The notes beneath the pieces were generated by a model. It ran no database searches. It saw only the letters and a list, made by a program, of their open reading frames with translations, and was not told the origin of the DNA. The position numbers were made by a program, and so were the translations under genes. Below are positions 7,650 to 13,824 of a stretch of DNA of 13,824 bases, one piece after another; position 1 is the first letter of the stretch, and the number at the start of each line of letters is the position of its first letter. This DNA comes from an uncultured bacterium (GTDB taxonomy: Bacteria > Bacteroidota > Bacteroidia > Bacteroidales > Paludibacteraceae), in contig CAMTOX010000009.1 of the NCBI GenBank assembly GCA_947074225.1, positions 1-13,824 on the forward strand, read 5' to 3'.

Positions 7650-8600
7650 TTAAAACTCTTCCGATATTTTATAATTATTACGTTCAGGAGCTGTTCGTGT
7701 AACTAACTCGCTAATAAAACCCGACATAAAGAGTTGTGTACCAATAATCATCATGGTCAATGCAATGTAGAAATAAGGGAGATTAGTTACCAATGGTGCC
7801 GGAGTACCATTGGCTAGCGCCACCCATTTCAATATACCTACCACTACTACAGCAAGTAGACCTATAAAGAACATAATGCTTCCCCATAGTCCAAAGAAGT
7901 GCATGGGTTGTTTACTAAACTTATTCAAATACCATAATGAGAAAAGATCTAAATAGCCATGTATGAAGCGTTCTAAGCCGAATTTAGTATTTCCATATTT
8001 ACGTTTGCGGTGCACAACCACCTTCTCGCCAATATTTGTAAATCCGGCATTCTTTGCCAAGAAAGGAATGTAACGATGCATTTCGCCATACACCTCAATA
8101 TTCTTAACCACCACATTGCGATAGGCTTTCAATCCGCAATTCATATCGTGCAGCTTCAAACCGGTAATGAACCGTGCTGTAGAGTTATAAATCTTAGAAG
8201 GAATATTTTTGGTCACTGCATTGTCATAACGCACCTTTTTCCATCCAGAAACCAAGTCAAAACCGTCTTCTTTAATCATTCTATAAAGCTCCGGAATCTC
8301 GTCGGGCGAATCCTGCAAGTCGGCATCCATAGTTATTACCACATCTCCTTGAGCGCGATCAAATCCACAGTACAAAGCCGGCGACTTACCATAATTTCTT
8401 CTGAAACGAATGGCATGTATTTTATCCGACTTCTCTTGCAGTTGACGTATCACCTGCCATGAGTTATCGGTACTACCATCGTTTACAAATATTATTTCAT
8501 AACTCAATTGTTGCTCTTCCATGACACGTTCTATCCAGGCGGTTAATTCCGGAAGAGACTCTGCCTCATTATAAAGAGGCACTACGATTGATATATCCAT
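7650..8600 (-). CDS. Membrane-anchored GT2 glycosyltransferase (DPM1/GtrB/ArnC type)
   Basis: A 316-residue family 2 glycosyltransferase. The GT-A domain opens with ISIVVPLYNEAESL, then FVNDGSTDNSW (38-48), and carries the metal-binding DAD of MDADLQD (92-94). RNYGKSPAL and the HRKRKYGNTKFGLERF segment are typical of polyprenyl-phosphate sugar transferases. Two C-terminal membrane helices (about 234-258 and 276-298) anchor it, ending in a short ERNNYKI tail. Such enzymes (dolichol-phosphate mannose synthase, GtrB, ArnC, YkcC types) load a nucleotide-activated sugar onto a lipid carrier at the inner face of the membrane. The sugar cannot be assigned. The guanylyltransferase at 10191 would supply GDP-mannose, but no direct link is shown. 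It follows the DUF4199-like gene by 39 bases. Confidence 0.9.
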   Translation of the reverse strand: MDISIVVPLYNEAESLPELTAWIERVMEEQQLSYEIIFVNDGSTDNSWQVIRQLQEKSDKIHAIRFRRNYGKSPALYCGFDRAQGDVVITMDADLQDSPDEIPELYRMIKEDGFDLVSGWKKVRYDNAVTKNIPSKIYNSTARFITGLKLHDMNCGLKAYRNVVVKNIEVYGEMHRYIPFLAKNAGFTNIGEKVVVHRKRKYGNTKFGLERFIHGYLDLFSLWYLNKFSKQPMHFFGLWGSIMFFIGLLAVVVVGILKWVALANGTPAPLVTNLPYFYIALTMMIIGTQLFMSGFISELVTRTAPERNNYKISEEF

Positions 8601-8639
8601 GATTGTTCTATAAGGTTAAACAGATTCTAAAATTTCAAA

Positions 8640-9161
8640 TCACCACTCTTCCTCGGTTTTTTTATCGAAAAGCGATGGCTTCTTATATACTATTGCTGCT
8701 GTGATAAGCGATACGATAACCCCTATTACAGTAACAGTAAAGAACATATTTATGAGTGCAAAATTTAAAGGGGTATAAACTTGATATAGTAAACTTACCA
8801 TTTCTTCAACATTTGGCAACGACATACCATCCATTACCGCTGCCACTTGTTCAATTAAATCGGACAAATATTGAGGGTTTATAAATTTGAAATAAAACAC
8901 CTTCATAGCAGCCGAAACTAGCGATGCATAAAAGTAGAGTTGAAAATTATACCACACCACTTGACCATACGACATTACTCCCCCATAAATTTTTTCGCGA
9001 CAATTCACGCATAATTTGTAACCTACAATAGGAATTGCTATCCAAAACAGAATTTGTAAAAAGTTCCATCCTGGGAACATACCCACAAAAAAGTTCAGAA
9101 AAAAGAGTAATCCTAAGCCTAAGCCATAGTTCATGGCGTGTTTCAATGCTTCTGCTTTCAT
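8640..9161 (-). CDS. DUF4199-type inner membrane protein
   Basis: A 173-residue protein with four predicted membrane segments: residues about 12-28 (LGLGLLFFLNFFVGMF), 32-48 (WNFLQILFWIAIPIVGY), 70-88 (QLYFYASLVSAAMKVFYF) and 135-158 (INMFFTVTVIGVIVSLITAAIVY). The layout and the motif CREKIYGGVMSYGQ in the first loop match DUF4199, a Bacteroidota family of unknown function usually beside a GT2 glycosyltransferase, as here. It is the first gene of the minus-strand operon, about 26 bases after the predicted transcription start. It may assist the glycosyltransferase, but this rests only on the repeated neighbourhood. The acidic C-terminus ends KKTEEEW. Confidence 0.88.
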   Translation of the reverse strand: MKAEALKHAMNYGLGLGLLFFLNFFVGMFPGWNFLQILFWIAIPIVGYKLCVNCREKIYGGVMSYGQVVWYNFQLYFYASLVSAAMKVFYFKFINPQYLSDLIEQVAAVMDGMSLPNVEEMVSLLYQVYTPLNFALINMFFTVTVIGVIVSLITAAIVYKKPSLFDKKTEEEW

Positions 9162-9193
9162 AGTTTAATAATGACAATGATTTTTAAATCATA

Positions 9194-9225
9194 CAAAGAT
9201 AAATTCTTTTTTTTACATAGACAAA
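9194..9225 (-). promoter_or_regulatory. Promoter of the nine-gene envelope operon
   Basis: On the minus strand, TTTG (9225-9222) and TATCTTTG (9201-9194) are separated by exactly 20 bases, a perfect match to the Bacteroides vegetative promoter. Transcription would start near 9187, about 26 bases before the DUF4199-like ATG. No equally good promoter was found before any of the eight genes downstream. Confidence 0.9.
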
Positions 9226-9740
9226 GATATTATTACCATTCATTGATAATCCCTACTCCTGGAGTGAATCTTTTAACAAGAGCATATTTATAACGGTATT
9301 TTACCGATAAATCTCAAATATTATAAGCTTCGCCTTAATAGCAAAAAGGAATCAAAGTCGAATCAAAGTCGAACCAAAGAGGGATATAGGATCCGAATTT
9401 GATTCGACTTTGACTCATATTTGGAGAATGTTTCATAGGAATAAGAAAAATAGAAACCTTAAGGTAATTCATGAAGATAAATAGCGAAATGAGTTTGAAA
9501 AAGCATCGTTGGAATGGCACTTTTGAAAGTGCTTTTGAAGGAGAAAGAGATGAAAAAGTCAGAAAAATGACAACTCAACCATTGTGCAGATGGCAAAAAG
9601 AGGGTCGGATATGGTTGTTTTTGCTATTTCCATCGAAACTATTTTAGTTAAAAACAAAAAATATTGATTTTATAAGTTACTCACTATCAAAAGTCGATTT
9701 AGAAAGTGTCAAAAAAAGGAGCTAAAAAGTATGTCTAAAG
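9202..9740. other. Gene-free, AT-rich intergenic stretch
   Basis: About 540 bases with no convincing gene between the promoter of the minus-strand operon and that of the SRP RNA. The part to 9348 is AT-rich and holds only small palindromes, such as CGGTA-TTT-TACCG at 9294-9306 and ACTCC-T-GGAGT at 9254-9264. Bases 9349-9416 hold the 11-bp inverted repeat array. From 9417 to 9740 I see two weak pairings (GCACTTT/AAAGTGC at 9517-9532 and TGGCAAAAA/TTTTTGCTA at 9591-9626) and no promoter, tRNA or recognisable RNA. The only sizeable frame, on the minus strand at 9335-9520, lacks a coding look. Confidence 0.6.
9349..9416. repeat. Inverted array of an 11-bp repeat
   Basis: Two exact copies of GAATCAAAGTC stand in tandem at 9349-9370, followed by a degenerate third unit (GAACCAAAGAG, 9371-9381). 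The same sequence recurs in opposite orientation at 9398-9416 (TTTGATTCGACTTTGACTC), so 9349-9367 pairs with 9398-9416 over 19 bp with one mismatch, leaving a 30-base loop that contains a BamHI-like GGATCC palindrome. No other copy of the 11-mer is apparent in this window. It lies in a stretch without genes; whether it is a protein-binding site, an RNA structure or a dispersed repeat is unknown. Confidence 0.85.
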
Positions 9741-9771
9741 TTTGCAGGTTTGGGAAAATGTTGTACTTTTG
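9741..9771 (+). promoter_or_regulatory. Promoter of the SRP RNA-tRNA-Thr unit
   Basis: TTTG (9741-9744) and TACTTTTG (9764-9771) are separated by 19 bases, a full match to TTTG-N19/20-TAnnTTTG. The usual start point, about six bases after the -7 box, falls at 9777, exactly where the terminal stem of the SRP RNA begins. Confidence 0.88.
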
Positions 9772-9776
9772 CATCG

Positions 9777-9871
9777 GGTAAGTCCTATACGACCAGCTCC
9801 CTTTGAATTCCCCCAGGGCTTGACCGCAGCAAGGGTAGAAGGTTGTAGCGGTGCGATATAGATCGCTTACC
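9777..9871 (+). ncRNA. ffs: Signal recognition particle RNA (small bacterial type)
   Basis: About 95 bases. The ends GGTAAG and CTTACC pair, then CTATA/TATAG, then CGACC-A-GCT with AGCGGTGCG as an interrupted helix, and CCTT/AAGG further in, giving the long rod expected of small SRP RNA. The apical part reads CCCCCAGG...GCAGCAAGGGTA, the conserved domain IV internal loop that binds Ffh, found in SRP RNAs from many bacteria. The RNA works with Ffh to target nascent membrane proteins. The apical loop is GCTTGACC rather than the usual GGAA tetraloop. The start coincides with the predicted transcription start. No terminator separates it from the tRNA that follows five bases later. Identification is by eye; the folding was done by hand. 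Confidence 0.87.
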
Positions 9872-9876
9872 TACTT

Positions 9877-9950
9877 GCCTCTTTAGCTCAGTTGGCCAGA
9901 GCACGTGATTTGTAATCTCGGGGTCGTTGGTTCGAATCCGACAAGAGGCT
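9877..9950 (+). tRNA. tRNA-Thr (anticodon UGU)
   Basis: A full 74-base cloverleaf: acceptor GCCTCTT/AAGAGGC, D-arm GCTC/GAGC with AGTTGGCCA loop, anticodon stem CGTGA/TCTCG with loop TTTGTAA (anticodon TGT at 9911-9913, reading ACN codons ending in A and others by wobble), and T-arm GTTGG/CCGAC with loop TTCGAAT. The discriminator base is U, as in several threonine tRNAs. CCA is not encoded. The middle pair of the anticodon stem is a T-T mismatch. It sits five bases after the SRP RNA and shares its promoter and terminator. Confidence 0.97.
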
Positions 9951-9951
9951 C

Positions 9952-9999
9952 AAAACAGAAAAAACCGTAAGTCATTGACCTACGGTTTTTTTCTGTTTT
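9952..9999 (+). terminator. Terminator of the SRP RNA-tRNA-Thr unit
   Basis: A long stem begins one base after the tRNA: AAAACAG pairs with CTGTTTT, six As face seven Ts (one bulge), and CCGTAAGTC pairs with GACCTACGG with one mismatch around ATT. The T run after CGG gives a classical intrinsic terminator. Confidence 0.9.
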
Positions 10000-10108
10000 A
10001 CAACCCACCTCAACAACATAAACAGAAGCCAAATACCGGCTATAACTACACTATTTATCAACAGGTTAACACTATTGGCACTACAGAACAAAAAAGAGAT
10101 TTGAAAAG

Positions 10109-10140
10109 TTTGGAAGAATGAAAAAATAAAATTACTTTAG
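10109..10140 (+). promoter_or_regulatory. Promoter of the guanylyltransferase gene
   Basis: TTTG (10109-10112) and TACTTTAG (10133-10140) are separated by 20 bases. The -7 box differs from TAnnTTTG at one position. Transcription would begin near 10146, about 45 bases before the ATG at 10191. Confidence 0.65.
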
Positions 10141-10190
10141 CAGAATCTAAAAGCATAATATTACATTCACCAACTAATCAAACAAAATAT

Positions 10191-11264
10191 ATGAAAAACA
10201 ACTATTGCATCATCATGGCAGGTGGCGTAGGTAGTCGTTTCTGGCCATTTAGCCGCAATGACAAGCCGAAACAATTTCTTGATTTTTTTGGCACCGGTCG
10301 TACTTTACTTCAAATGACATACGATAGGATATTACCTCTCATTCCAAAAGAGAATATCTATATTGTATCTAACCAAAAATATCGAGACATGATATTGGAA
10401 CAACTTCCAGATATCAAACCCGAGCAGGTTCTTTTAGAGCCATTGCGTCGCAATACTGCACCATGTATTGCCTATGCTGTATACAAAATACACCAAGAGA
10501 ATAAAAAAGCGAATGTATTAGTAGTTCCTTCCGACCATTTGATAACGAATGAAGAGGAGTTTAAACGCATTATTACCGAGGGATTACGCTTCACAGCCTA
10601 TAACGATGCCTTGCTAACATTGGCCATGAAGCCTACGCGACCGGAAACGGGCTATGGGTACGTTCAACTTGGCGAGGGAGGTGGCGAACTGCGTAAGGTG
10701 AAAACATTTACCGAAAAACCTAACCTGGAAATGGCTACTCTATTCTTAAATAGTGGCGAATTTTACTGGAACTCGGGCATGTTCTTATGGCGTTCTGAAA
10801 CCATTATCAAAGCTTTTGAGAAGTTGCTCCCCGATGTTGCTATAGAGTTTGAGAAAGGTAAAAAATACTATTTCACCGACGACGAACAAGGATTTATAGA
10901 TGTGGCTTATGCGCATTGTCCAAACATCTCTATCGACTATGGCATCATGGAGAAGGCACAAAATGTCTTTGCCTATATGGCCGACTTTGGATGGAGTGAT
11001 CTTGGAACATGGAGCTCATTACACGAATTGAGCGAGAAAAATGAGGATAACAATGTAGTGATAAATTGCCAAGCACAACTTTATAATTGTAAAAACAACA
11101 TTGTGGTGGCCGAAGCAGATAAACTTGTTATCGTCGATGGATTGGAGGATTATCTTATTGCCGAAGATAATGGAGTATTGCTTATTTGCAAGAAAGACGA
11201 CGAACAGAAAATGCGTCAGTATGTTAAAGAGGCCGAAGCAAAATTTAATGGTAAGTACAATTAA
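10191..11264 (+). CDS. Mannose-1-phosphate guanylyltransferase (GDP-mannose pyrophosphorylase)
   Basis: A 357-residue cytoplasmic enzyme that makes GDP-mannose from GTP and mannose-1-phosphate, the precursor of GDP-fucose and of mannose in surface glycans. The N-terminal signature AGGVGSRFWPFSRNDKPKQF (10-29) is the nucleotide-binding motif of the family. VVPSDHLI (111-118) carries the active-site Asp-His, KTFTEKP (171-177) is the sugar-phosphate site, and NSGMFLWR (194-201) follows. The length fits the single-domain form; the extra phosphomannose isomerase domain of bifunctional ManC enzymes is absent. The start is preceded by an A-rich leader without a Shine-Dalgarno sequence, as usual in Bacteroidota. 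It has its own promoter and is followed by the 106-residue unknown and mutL on the same strand. The symbol manC would also fit, but is left blank because naming is inconsistent. Confidence 0.95.
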   Translation: MKNNYCIIMAGGVGSRFWPFSRNDKPKQFLDFFGTGRTLLQMTYDRILPLIPKENIYIVSNQKYRDMILEQLPDIKPEQVLLEPLRRNTAPCIAYAVYKIHQENKKANVLVVPSDHLITNEEEFKRIITEGLRFTAYNDALLTLAMKPTRPETGYGYVQLGEGGGELRKVKTFTEKPNLEMATLFLNSGEFYWNSGMFLWRSETIIKAFEKLLPDVAIEFEKGKKYYFTDDEQGFIDVAYAHCPNISIDYGIMEKAQNVFAYMADFGWSDLGTWSSLHELSEKNEDNNVVINCQAQLYNCKNNIVVAEADKLVIVDGLEDYLIAEDNGVLLICKKDDEQKMRQYVKEAEAKFNGKYN

Positions 11265-11300
11265 CTTGAAGTTATTAGTTTAGCAAAGATAAAGAAGATT

Positions 11301-11621
11301 ATGAGAATAACATTTTTCAGAACCCCTAAACCGCGTAGGTTTGTACATAAGAACATTTACTACGACCCGGAAAAAGAGGCGCGCCAAGAACGCGAAGAGC
11401 GTGTGCGCAAAGAGAATGGACAATATAAGGAGGGCGAGAGCTATAAGCCATCTATAAAACGTGGCTCATTTAGACGCTATCAATATAACACTCCAGACCA
11501 AACAAACGATATGCAACGGCAGCGTCGGGCATCGAACATACGCTTGATTATTATCATAGCAACATTACTTATCATTGCTATGGCACTCTACTTTTCAAGT
11601 GGTGCCTATTTAGCACTATAA
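11301..11621 (+). CDS. Small basic protein with a C-terminal membrane segment, unknown function
   Basis: A 106-residue protein. The first 78 residues are highly charged and apparently disordered (KPRRFVHKN, then KEARQEREERVRKENGQ and SIKRGSFRRYQYN), with net positive charge. A single hydrophobic helix (about residues 82-99, LIIIIATLLIIAMALYF) ends seven residues from the C-terminus, so the protein looks tail-anchored with its basic head in the cytoplasm. There is no signal peptide and no known motif. It starts 36 bases after the guanylyltransferase stop and 145 bases before mutL, with no clear terminator on either side, so it probably shares their transcript. Its head-tail design is compatible with a membrane-associated RNA-, DNA- or ribosome-binding role, but this is speculation. 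Confidence 0.8.
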   Translation: MRITFFRTPKPRRFVHKNIYYDPEKEARQEREERVRKENGQYKEGESYKPSIKRGSFRRYQYNTPDQTNDMQRQRRASNIRLIIIIATLLIIAMALYFSSGAYLAL

Positions 11622-11766
11622 GCCAATAAGAAAGCGTAGAGTTTCTCTGTGCCAGAAATCTATAGATTCGCACGTCAACATGCTTTTATAGTTTTAAAAG
11701 TAGGTTATTAAAAGAGAATCGAGACCAAAATTTTTAGACCCAAAACAGTGTGAGAGGAATAAGTGA

Positions 11767-13671
11767 ATGAGTGATATAATACATTTATTGCCAGATTCTG
11801 TGGCTAACCAAATAGCCGCAGGAGAAGTAATTCAACGCCCGGCATCGGTAATTAAGGAATTGGTAGAGAATGCCATAGATGCCGGAGCCACAAATATAAA
11901 GATATTAGTAAAAGATGCCGGACGCACTTTTATTCAAGTAATCGACAATGGAAAAGGGATGTCGGAGACCGATGCACGTCTTGCCTTTGAGCGTCATTCG
12001 ACATCAAAAATCTCTTCGGCCGACGACTTGTTTAGTCTTCATACCAAAGGATTTCGCGGTGAAGCCTTGGCATCTATTGCTGCAGTAGCGCATGTGGAGC
12101 TACGCACACGCCGAGTCGAGGATGAAGTGGGAACACTCATAGACATTGCAGGGTCGGAAGTAGAACGCCAAGAACCTTGCTCTACCGCTGTGGGGACCTC
12201 ATTCATGGTAAAAGATCTTTTCTATAACGTGCCTGCACGTCGCAAATTCTTAAAGGGCGACCTCACCGAAATGCGCAACATACTTCAAGAGGTACACCGA
12301 ATAGCATTGATTCATTTCGACCTACAATTTCAGCTCTACCAAAATGGCGAATTGGTTTACGACCTACAAGAGCACAACTTTAAACAGCGAATCACTGCGC
12401 TATTTAGCAAAAAAAATCGCAACATTAATCAACAGCTCCTTAAGGTAGAGGCTAATACCGGGTTAGTAAATATTTCCGGTTATGTGGGTAAGCCAGAATC
12501 GGCTGGCAAATCGAGCAACCAATATTTCTTTGTTAACCAACGCTATATGAACCATCCCTATTTCCGGAAGGCCATTATCCAAGCGTTTGAACGTATGCTC
12601 CCACCCGACACAGTACCCCCATTCTATATTCATATGGAGGTAGATCCAGCCACTATCGATGTAAACATTCACCCCACAAAAACCGAAATAAAGTTTGAGA
12701 ATGAGCGCGAAATATGGAGCATCTTAAGCATCTGTGTTAAGGAAGCATTGGGGAAATTCAATATTACTTCCTCAATAGACTTTGATACCGAAGGACTTAT
12801 TGATATACCTGTTGCTACAGGTTCACAAAGTCATCTTCAAATGCCTAAAGTGGCCGTAAATCCAAGCTACAACCCATTTGAGAAGCAGTCTTATCAACGT
12901 CCAGCACCATCAACATGGCAACCGCTATACGATGAGATGCGCCCAACCTTCTCGCCCGAAGAGATGCCACGTCAAGAGGAGTGGGAAAGCGAGATAACAC
13001 CTAACAATGCTGCTTTACCTTGGCAACAGGAAGAGACCATAGAGAGGCCTCAATTTATAAATACCGAAAAAGAGATAGAAGAGCAGCAGCTTTTTAATAG
13101 CGAGGGCGAGGAGTTAATCTTTCAGTATAAACGTCGGTATATCTGTACGTCGGTAAAATCGGGCCTTATGCTGGTAGATATTCAACGCGCCAAGAGCCGT
13201 ATCTTGTACGACCGATTGCTACAAAGCATGTGTAGTGAACACAATGCTTCTCAACAACTCTTATTTCCTGAAGTATTGGAATTAACCCCCGAAGAGCATT
13301 TGCTCTTTACAGAGATAGAGATAGATTTGCGAAACCTTGGCTTCGTGCTTGAGCCTTTTGGCAAATATGCCTTCGCCATTAATGCCATTCCGGCATTACT
13401 ACCACAAGAGTGCGATGTGATAGGCGTAATACACGATTTACTCTTAAACTTTAAAGAGAAGGGCGGCAATCTCAGCGAGGAGCTACAAGGATTAATAGCA
13501 CAAACCTTGGCAAAATCGGCAATGAATAGTCCATTAAAAGGAAATCTTACTAGCGAAGAGATGAACCATATTATTGGAGAGCTCTTTGCCGGTAGTAATC
13601 CTAACCATACACCTGAAGGGAGAAACATTATTGCTATTATAGACAATAACAGTATAGACGGACTGTTTTAA
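11767..13671 (+). CDS. mutL: DNA mismatch repair protein MutL
   Basis: A 634-residue GHKL ATPase that couples MutS mismatch recognition to downstream repair. The N-terminal motifs are complete: NQIAAGEV, then KELVENAIDAGAT with the catalytic Glu31 and the Mg-binding Asn35, DNGKGM (60-65) and TKGFRGEALASI (93-104), followed by YNVPARRKFL and DVNIHPTKTEIKF of the transducer domain. A Pro/Glu/Gln-rich linker leads to the C-terminal dimerisation domain from about residue 450. At Asp471 the sequence reads DIQRAKSRILYD, in the place where endonuclease MutLs carry DQHAxHE, and the late CPHGRP motif is replaced by TPEGRNII. The start at 11767 is preceded by AGAGGAA, an unusually good ribosome-binding site for this group. 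It is probably read with the two genes upstream. Confidence 0.96.
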   Translation: MSDIIHLLPDSVANQIAAGEVIQRPASVIKELVENAIDAGATNIKILVKDAGRTFIQVIDNGKGMSETDARLAFERHSTSKISSADDLFSLHTKGFRGEALASIAAVAHVELRTRRVEDEVGTLIDIAGSEVERQEPCSTAVGTSFMVKDLFYNVPARRKFLKGDLTEMRNILQEVHRIALIHFDLQFQLYQNGELVYDLQEHNFKQRITALFSKKNRNINQQLLKVEANTGLVNISGYVGKPESAGKSSNQYFFVNQRYMNHPYFRKAIIQAFERMLPPDTVPPFYIHMEVDPATIDVNIHPTKTEIKFENEREIWSILSICVKEALGKFNITSSIDFDTEGLIDIPVATGSQSHLQMPKVAVNPSYNPFEKQSYQRPAPSTWQPLYDEMRPTFSPEEMPRQEEWESEITPNNAALPWQQEETIERPQFINTEKEIEEQQLFNSEGEELIFQYKRRYICTSVKSGLMLVDIQRAKSRILYDRLLQSMCSEHNASQQLLFPEVLELTPEEHLLFTEIEIDLRNLGFVLEPFGKYAFAINAIPALLPQECDVIGVIHDLLLNFKEKGGNLSEELQGLIAQTLAKSAMNSPLKGNLTSEEMNHIIGELFAGSNPNHTPEGRNIIAIIDNNSIDGLF

Positions 13672-13683
13672 ACTGCTCCCATA

Positions 13684-13734
13684 TAAACAATTACAGCCCA
13701 ATGTATAAGAGATACATTGGGCTGTAATTGTTTA
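13684..13734. terminator. Long perfect hairpin after mutL
   Basis: A 23-bp perfect stem, with TACAGCCCAATGTAT pairing to ATACATTGGGCTGTA in its centre and flanks of A- and T-rich pairs, around the loop AAGAG. It starts 12 bases after the mutL stop. A and T runs (AAACAATT / AATTGTTT) lie within the stem ends, and the stem is followed by only a short AAG, so it may work as a terminator in both directions, like that at 2256-2293, although no free U tract follows. Confidence 0.75.
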
Positions 13735-13824
13735 AGACCTATAATCTTTGCCTTTCAAGAACTTATTTATTGGGCCCTTTTCTTTGTTTTGCAACAGTTT
13801 TTAAAGAGTCCTTTTATGGCAGCA

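Noticed and set aside
8010..8462. 150-residue plus-strand open frame
   Set aside because: It lies wholly inside the glycosyltransferase gene on the other strand, has no family motif, and is rich in His, Ile and Asn as antisense frames here tend to be.
9335..9520. 61-residue minus-strand frame in the intergenic stretch
   Set aside because: It runs through the repeat array, has no recognisable domain, no promoter or ribosome-binding site at its start, and Phe/Ile/Ser-rich content expected of AT-rich noncoding DNA.
9731..9781. Short frame MSKVCRFGKMLYFCIG with an upstream AGGAG
   Set aside because: It overlaps the SRP RNA promoter, so the message would have to start upstream where no promoter is seen; 16 codons is within chance.
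9877..9950. tRNA-Thr as a possible integration site
   Set aside because: No integrase, no repeat of the tRNA 3' end and no foreign-looking genes are present nearby.
9927..10121. 64-residue plus-strand frame
   Set aside because: It begins inside the tRNA and crosses the terminator, so it cannot be a normal gene.
11284..11291. CAAAGATA, a minus-strand -7 box antisense to the guanylyltransferase end
   Set aside because: No -33 box lies at the right distance, and the motif is common by chance in AT-rich DNA.
13251..13646. 131-residue minus-strand frame
   Set aside because: It lies inside the conserved C-terminal domain of mutL and reads as its antisense shadow.

Overview
This window looks like an ordinary chromosomal segment of a Bacteroidales-type bacterium (phylum Bacteroidota). 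The evidence is moderately AT-rich DNA, repeated matches to the Bacteroides promoter pattern TTTG-N19/20-TAnnTTTG (most often as TATCTTTG), weak or absent Shine-Dalgarno sequences, and families typical of the group: a Ctc-form L25, DUF4199 and DUF6048/DUF6452-like proteins, and a MutL with an altered C-terminal domain. I cannot name the genus. No mobile element, integrase, transposase, CRISPR array or defence system was seen.

Layout. (1) 1-1662, minus strand: the 5' part of rplY (L25/Ctc), with its promoter and a hairpin leader, then hemW upstream of it. (2) 1814-2245, plus strand: a small helical protein of unknown function, divergent from hemW and ending at a strong bidirectional terminator (2256-2293). 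(3) 9161-2313, minus strand: nine tightly packed genes with one consensus promoter at 9194-9225 and no clear internal terminator. In order of transcription they are a DUF4199-type membrane protein, a membrane-anchored GT2 glycosyltransferase, a small membrane-anchored unknown, a nitroreductase, a lipoprotein (DUF6452-like), an exported barrel-like protein (DUF6048-like), an exported GH10-like (DUF187) hydrolase, kdsB and pyrH. Most are envelope genes; pyrH is the housekeeping exception. (4) 9202-9763: about 560 bases without a gene, holding an inverted array of an 11-bp repeat. (5) 9741-9999, plus strand: a compact RNA transcription unit with a consensus promoter, a small SRP RNA, a tRNA-Thr(UGU) five bases later and a strong terminator. 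(6) 10109-13671, plus strand: a mannose-1-phosphate guanylyltransferase gene with its own promoter, a 106-residue tail-anchored-looking unknown and mutL, then a long perfect hairpin.

How the genes fit together. The nine-gene cluster joins CMP-Kdo supply for lipopolysaccharide, a polyprenyl-phosphate-type glycosyltransferase, exported glycan-active or barrel proteins and UMP kinase. The guanylyltransferase on the other side of the RNA genes makes GDP-mannose, so much of the window serves envelope glycan synthesis. HemW, L25, SRP RNA, tRNA-Thr and MutL are housekeeping.

I found no clear undescribed system. The points most worth following up are the SRP RNA-tRNA transcription unit with its non-GGAA apical loop, the 11-bp inverted repeat array, the hairpin in the rplY leader, and the unknown envelope proteins.
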